Source: Ktedonobacterales bacterium
GTDB taxonomy: Bacteria; Chloroflexota; Ktedonobacteria; Ktedonobacterales; Ktedonobacteraceae
NCBI GenBank assembly: GCA_027451525.1
Contig: DAIDJF010000061.1
Location: forward strand, 1-32,588
Direction of reading: 5' to 3'
DNA length: 32,588 bases
Positions 29,479 through 32,588 of this stretch are shown piece by piece. The position numbers and the translations under genes were made by a program. The notes below the pieces were generated by a model. It did not search any database. It was given only the letters and a program-made list of their open reading frames with translations, and was not told the origin of the DNA. Each line of letters begins with the position of its first letter. Positions within the stretch are counted from its first letter, which is position 1.

Positions 29479-32049
29479 CTACTCTTCGCTTTCCTGGACC
29501 TCGCTGGCGGGGTCTTCGTTTAGCTCTGTCTCTATGAGCGTTTGCTCAGTGGTTTCGCTTTCCGCAGCGGAATCTTCCAGTTCTTGTTCCTGTTCCTGCT
29601 CCTGGTCGTCATGCGGCTCTAGTTTTTTACCGTTGGTGGTTGCCACGGCGACGACAGTATCGCCATCGCCAAGGTTCATCAGCGTGACACCCTGGGTGGC
29701 ACGGCCTGCACGCTTGACGCTATTGACATCTTGACGAATGACGACGCCACTGGCTGAGATAATCATCAGATCGTTGTCTTGTTCGGTGATGACACGCGCT
29801 CCCGCGATACGACCTGTTTTCTCCGTGATTTTGGCTGTAATCACGCCACTTCCACCGCGACTATGGCGCGGATACTCGTCGATAGGGGTGCGCTTGCCGA
29901 AACCGTGCTCGGTGACAACAAGCAATTCGCTATCTTGGGGAGCCAGATTGAGCGATACGACGACGTTGCTCTCTTCCAGGCGAATACCGCGCACGCCGCC
30001 ACTGGTGCGCGATGCTGAACGCAGGTCATCTATAGAGAAGCGAATAGCCTGTCCAAGTGCAGTAATTAAGAGCACATCGTCGCCGCTACGGGCCAGTTTC
30101 GCCCCGATCAGTTCATCGTCGGGTTCCAGGTCCATCGCGATCAGGCCCGAACGACGGACAACCTCAAACTCGTCCATGGCTGTTTTCTTGACCTCACCTT
30201 TGCGCGTTGCCACAATCATGAAGTCGCGACTGACCCCCTTTGGCACGCAGACCAGGGCCGTGACGCGCTCACGCTGCTCAACTGAGATGAGGTTAATCAG
30301 GTGTTCGCCTTTTGCCGTGCGTCCCACATCGGGTAGTTCGTAAACTTTCAGTTGGAAGACACGCCCGCGCTCAGTAAAGAAGAGCAGGCTATCGTGTGTG
30401 TGCGCGACCAGCAAATGACGCACGGTATCATCTTCGCGGGTTCCCATGCCTGTGACCCCACGTCCACCGCGTCGTTGCGCCCGATACGTGTTGGATGGCA
30501 GCCGTTTGATATAGCCCTTCTCCGTCAGCGTAACGACAACCTCTTCGTTAGGAATCAGGTCTTCGGTACGGAACTCGCTTGCCTCGGACTCGATGATATC
30601 GCTACGACGCGCATCGCCATACTTCTCTTTGAGTTCTACCAGATCTGCTCTGATAAGTTTGCGAATCTCGTTGATGTCGCTGAGCAAGAGAAGGTAGTAG
30701 TCGATATGTTGCAGGACATCGCGCAACTCATCCTCTAATTTTTGCCGTTCTAACGCAGCCAGGCGTGCCAGGCGTAAGTCCAGTACGGCTTTCGCCTGTT
30801 CTTCAGAGAAACCAAACTGAGTGCGTAACTCTTCGACCAGGCCCGCAGTTTCGCTGCGTGAGGCGCGAATGATGCGGATTACCGCGTCTAGATTGTCGAG
30901 AGCGATCTTGAGGCCCTCGAGGATGTGCTTACGGGCCTCGGCCTTTGCCAGTTCGTAGCGTGTGCGGCGGGTTAAGACAACTTCGCGATGGTGGATATGG
31001 TGCTGTAAGAAGGCTTTGAGCGTCAAGGTACGCGGTTGCTGATCGACCAGCGCAAGCATATTAGCGTTAAAAGCACTTTGCATCGCGGTATATTTGAAGA
31101 GCGAGTTAAGAACGCTGTCCGGGTTGGCATCGCGTTTCAGGTCAACGACCATGCGCATGCCCTGGCGGTCTGACTCGTCACGTACTTCGGCAATACCATC
31201 AATCCTTTTGTCGCGTGCCAGTTCAGCAATCTTCTTGACCAGTTCGGCTTTGTTGACCTGATAGGGCAACTCAGTGACAATGATGCTTATGCGTCCACGT
31301 TCGGCCTCTTCAAAGAGCGTGCGTGCGCGAATGACGATTTTGCCGCGTCCATTCGCGTAGGTGTTGCGGATACCTTCGCGACCCTGGATGATCCCGCCTG
31401 TGGGGAAATCGGGACCATGCACAATGTGCGAAAGTTCTTCAGTCGTAGCCTCGGGATTTGCGAGCAGATAGATAATGCCGTCGCAGACCTCGTTAAGGTT
31501 GTGCGGGGGGATGTTGGTTGCCATGCCGACAGCGATGCCAGTCGAGCCATTAATCAGCAGATTGGGCAAGCGAGCTGGGAGAACGGTTGGCTCTTCGGTC
31601 TGATTATCATAGTTGGGCACAAAATCAACGGTATCTTTATCAATATCGCGTAATAGCTCATCAGCAATGGCGGCCATTTTGGCCTCTGTGTAGCGCATTG
31701 CGGCAGGGGGATCGTCGTCTTGTGAGCCGAAGTTGCCTTGTCCTAAAATGAGGGGGTAGCGCATTGCCCAGGGCTGTGCCATACGTACCAGCGTATCGTA
31801 GACGGCAACATCGCCGTGCGGATGATAGCTTTTCAGCACTTCGCCGACAGTACCAGCGCATTTGCGGAATTGTTTTGTCGATTGCAGGCCCATCTGCTCC
31901 ATTGCATACAGTACGCGACGATGGACGGGCTTGAGACCGTCACGTACATCAGGGAGGGCGCGACTGACAATGACACTCATCGAGTAGTCAAGGTATGCAC
32001 CCATCATTTGTTCAACAATATTAACAGGCTTGATGTTGCCCAGTTCCAT
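29479..32049 (-). CDS. gyrA: DNA gyrase subunit A
   Basis: An 856-residue type IIA topoisomerase breakage-reunion subunit. It acts with GyrB (not in the window) to introduce negative supercoils. It has the QRDR region HPHGDVAVYDT, the catalytic Tyr120 in AAMRYTEAKM, the CAP domain, the GyrA box QRRGGRG (the mark of true gyrase over topo IV) and the C-terminal DNA-wrapping beta-pinwheel repeats. The Ser83-equivalent is Val81 and the Asp87-equivalent is Asp85. The last roughly 45 residues are an acidic Gln/Glu-rich tail. TGAGGA lies upstream of the ATG. The terminator at 29420-29469 ends the transcript. Confidence 0.97.
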   Translation of the reverse strand: MELGNIKPVNIVEQMMGAYLDYSMSVIVSRALPDVRDGLKPVHRRVLYAMEQMGLQSTKQFRKCAGTVGEVLKSYHPHGDVAVYDTLVRMAQPWAMRYPLILGQGNFGSQDDDPPAAMRYTEAKMAAIADELLRDIDKDTVDFVPNYDNQTEEPTVLPARLPNLLINGSTGIAVGMATNIPPHNLNEVCDGIIYLLANPEATTEELSHIVHGPDFPTGGIIQGREGIRNTYANGRGKIVIRARTLFEEAERGRISIIVTELPYQVNKAELVKKIAELARDKRIDGIAEVRDESDRQGMRMVVDLKRDANPDSVLNSLFKYTAMQSAFNANMLALVDQQPRTLTLKAFLQHHIHHREVVLTRRTRYELAKAEARKHILEGLKIALDNLDAVIRIIRASRSETAGLVEELRTQFGFSEEQAKAVLDLRLARLAALERQKLEDELRDVLQHIDYYLLLLSDINEIRKLIRADLVELKEKYGDARRSDIIESEASEFRTEDLIPNEEVVVTLTEKGYIKRLPSNTYRAQRRGGRGVTGMGTREDDTVRHLLVAHTHDSLLFFTERGRVFQLKVYELPDVGRTAKGEHLINLISVEQRERVTALVCVPKGVSRDFMIVATRKGEVKKTAMDEFEVVRRSGLIAMDLEPDDELIGAKLARSGDDVLLITALGQAIRFSIDDLRSASRTSGGVRGIRLEESNVVVSLNLAPQDSELLVVTEHGFGKRTPIDEYPRHSRGGSGVITAKITEKTGRIAGARVITEQDNDLMIISASGVVIRQDVNSVKRAGRATQGVTLMNLGDGDTVVAVATTNGKKLEPHDDQEQEQEQELEDSAAESETTEQTLIETELNEDPASEVQESEE

Positions 32050-32157
32050 AACACGTCCTCACCAAGAAAACAGACATAGCCGTGTGGCGATATCAGATTG
32101 CAATGAAATGATTTTACTATTCAGGGGAAGATAATTGCTCCATTCCTGCCTGAGACA

Positions 32158-32185
32158 GTATAGCATATCTGGCCTATTGAGGCAA
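32158..32185 (-). promoter_or_regulatory. Extended -10 promoter of gyrA
   Basis: On the minus strand TTGCCT (32185-32180) is followed after 16 nt by TATACT (32163-32158), preceded by TG at the extended -10 position (TGCTATACT). The start would be near 32151, giving a leader of about 100 nt. The motif fits a housekeeping promoter. Confidence 0.6.
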
Positions 32186-32588
32186 GAAACTCACTGGCTT
32201 TTTACGTGTCGCGCAGTTTAAAAGGCGTTTTGCATGCATTTCATTGGTACTAATAGCCATATGGATGTGTCAGAATAAAAAGTGGTGAAAAGAAAAATAG
32301 AGCATGAAATGATGAGCTTCATCTCATACATGTTTTACTGGGACGATCATAATAGTGTAGCCTTGCTCTATAACAGTAACCCTTTGTTTTGCATGACAAT
32401 GCTGTAGCAAATGTGCTATTCATGCGATGTGAAACGATTTTTGCCTGCTCAATCCCCTATTCATTCCTGATAACCTGTGGTATCATTATAAGGAAAGAGC
32501 GGACTTTAGGGCCATATAAAACGATGAATAGCAACATAATTGTAATGGACGTATAGCATATCAAGCTGGTTTTGATGCCATAGAGGGG
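32186..32588. other. Intergenic region upstream of gyrA, nothing recognised
   Basis: About 400 bases of AT-rich DNA up to the window edge. No ORF longer than about 20 codons with a ribosome-binding site, no tRNA and no strong hairpin was seen. TATCAT/TATAAG near 32482-32490 could be a -10 for a plus-strand gene beyond the edge, but no -35 supports it. Confidence 0.5.

Noticed and set aside
29738..30343. A 201-codon plus-strand frame antisense to gyrA
   Set aside because: It lies entirely within the well-supported gyrA gene. Ser/Arg/Pro-rich composition is typical of reading a coding strand backwards.

Overview
The window looks like a chromosomal segment from a Chloroflexota bacterium, most likely a Ktedonobacteria-type lineage. 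This is inferred from a LysW-dependent lysine operon behind Gram-positive-style T-box leaders, a type 2 IPP isomerase, moderate GC content and short palindromic repeats. No 16S gene or other decisive taxonomic marker is present, so the assignment is tentative.

Region 1 (1-10509) is a lysine operon. A sigma70-type promoter (193-222) leads into two complete, related T-box riboswitches in tandem (about 240-550 and 590-893). They are followed by lysW, lysX, lysY, lysZ, a fused lysJ-lysK, homocitrate synthase, the two homoaconitase subunits and a homoisocitrate dehydrogenase. This is the whole alpha-aminoadipate (AAA) route with LysW as carrier protein. LysS, LysT/U and HICDH convert 2-oxoglutarate and acetyl-CoA to 2-oxoadipate; an aminotransferase not seen here gives AAA; LysX, Z, Y, J and K then convert LysW-bound AAA to lysine. 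Many genes overlap by 1-4 nt.

Region 2 (10510-15819) is accessory. It holds an Rpn-type PD-(D/E)XK nuclease with an in-frame 24-bp tandem repeat and a strong inverted repeat in front of it, a small nucleotidyltransferase-like protein, a convergent formate/nitrite-transporter family protein, a cyclase/kynurenine formamidase-like enzyme, and a MutS-type ATPase with predicted membrane segments.

Region 3 (15855-21543) has acetoacetyl-CoA synthetase divergent from a probable operon of a GT-C mannosyltransferase-like membrane protein, type 2 IPP isomerase and a short-chain dehydrogenase. Isoprenoid and polyprenyl-linked sugar chemistry is a plausible common theme.

Region 4 (21601-26046) is minus strand: an OmpR-type response regulator, a PAS histidine kinase with a four-cysteine cluster, and a 42-residue one-helix membrane protein whose start overlaps the kinase stop. 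Upstream is mnmG, whose 3' end carries the promoter of the two-component operon.

Region 5 (26210-28076) has tRNA-Leu(UAA), then an AlbA_2/Schlafen-type ATP-binding regulator, a minisatellite and a 20-nt exact copy of the tRNA-Leu anticodon/variable-arm segment. This layout suggests a small element inserted at a tRNA gene, although no integrase is present.

Region 6 (28206-32588) has a possible small membrane ORF overlapping a Pro/Gln/Trp-repeat, single-TM, OB-fold-like protein. A perfect 20-bp bidirectional terminator separates it from gyrA on the minus strand, which has Val at the Ser83-equivalent position. The last 540 bases hold the gyrA promoter and otherwise nothing recognised. No CRISPR array, insertion-sequence transposase or rRNA was seen.
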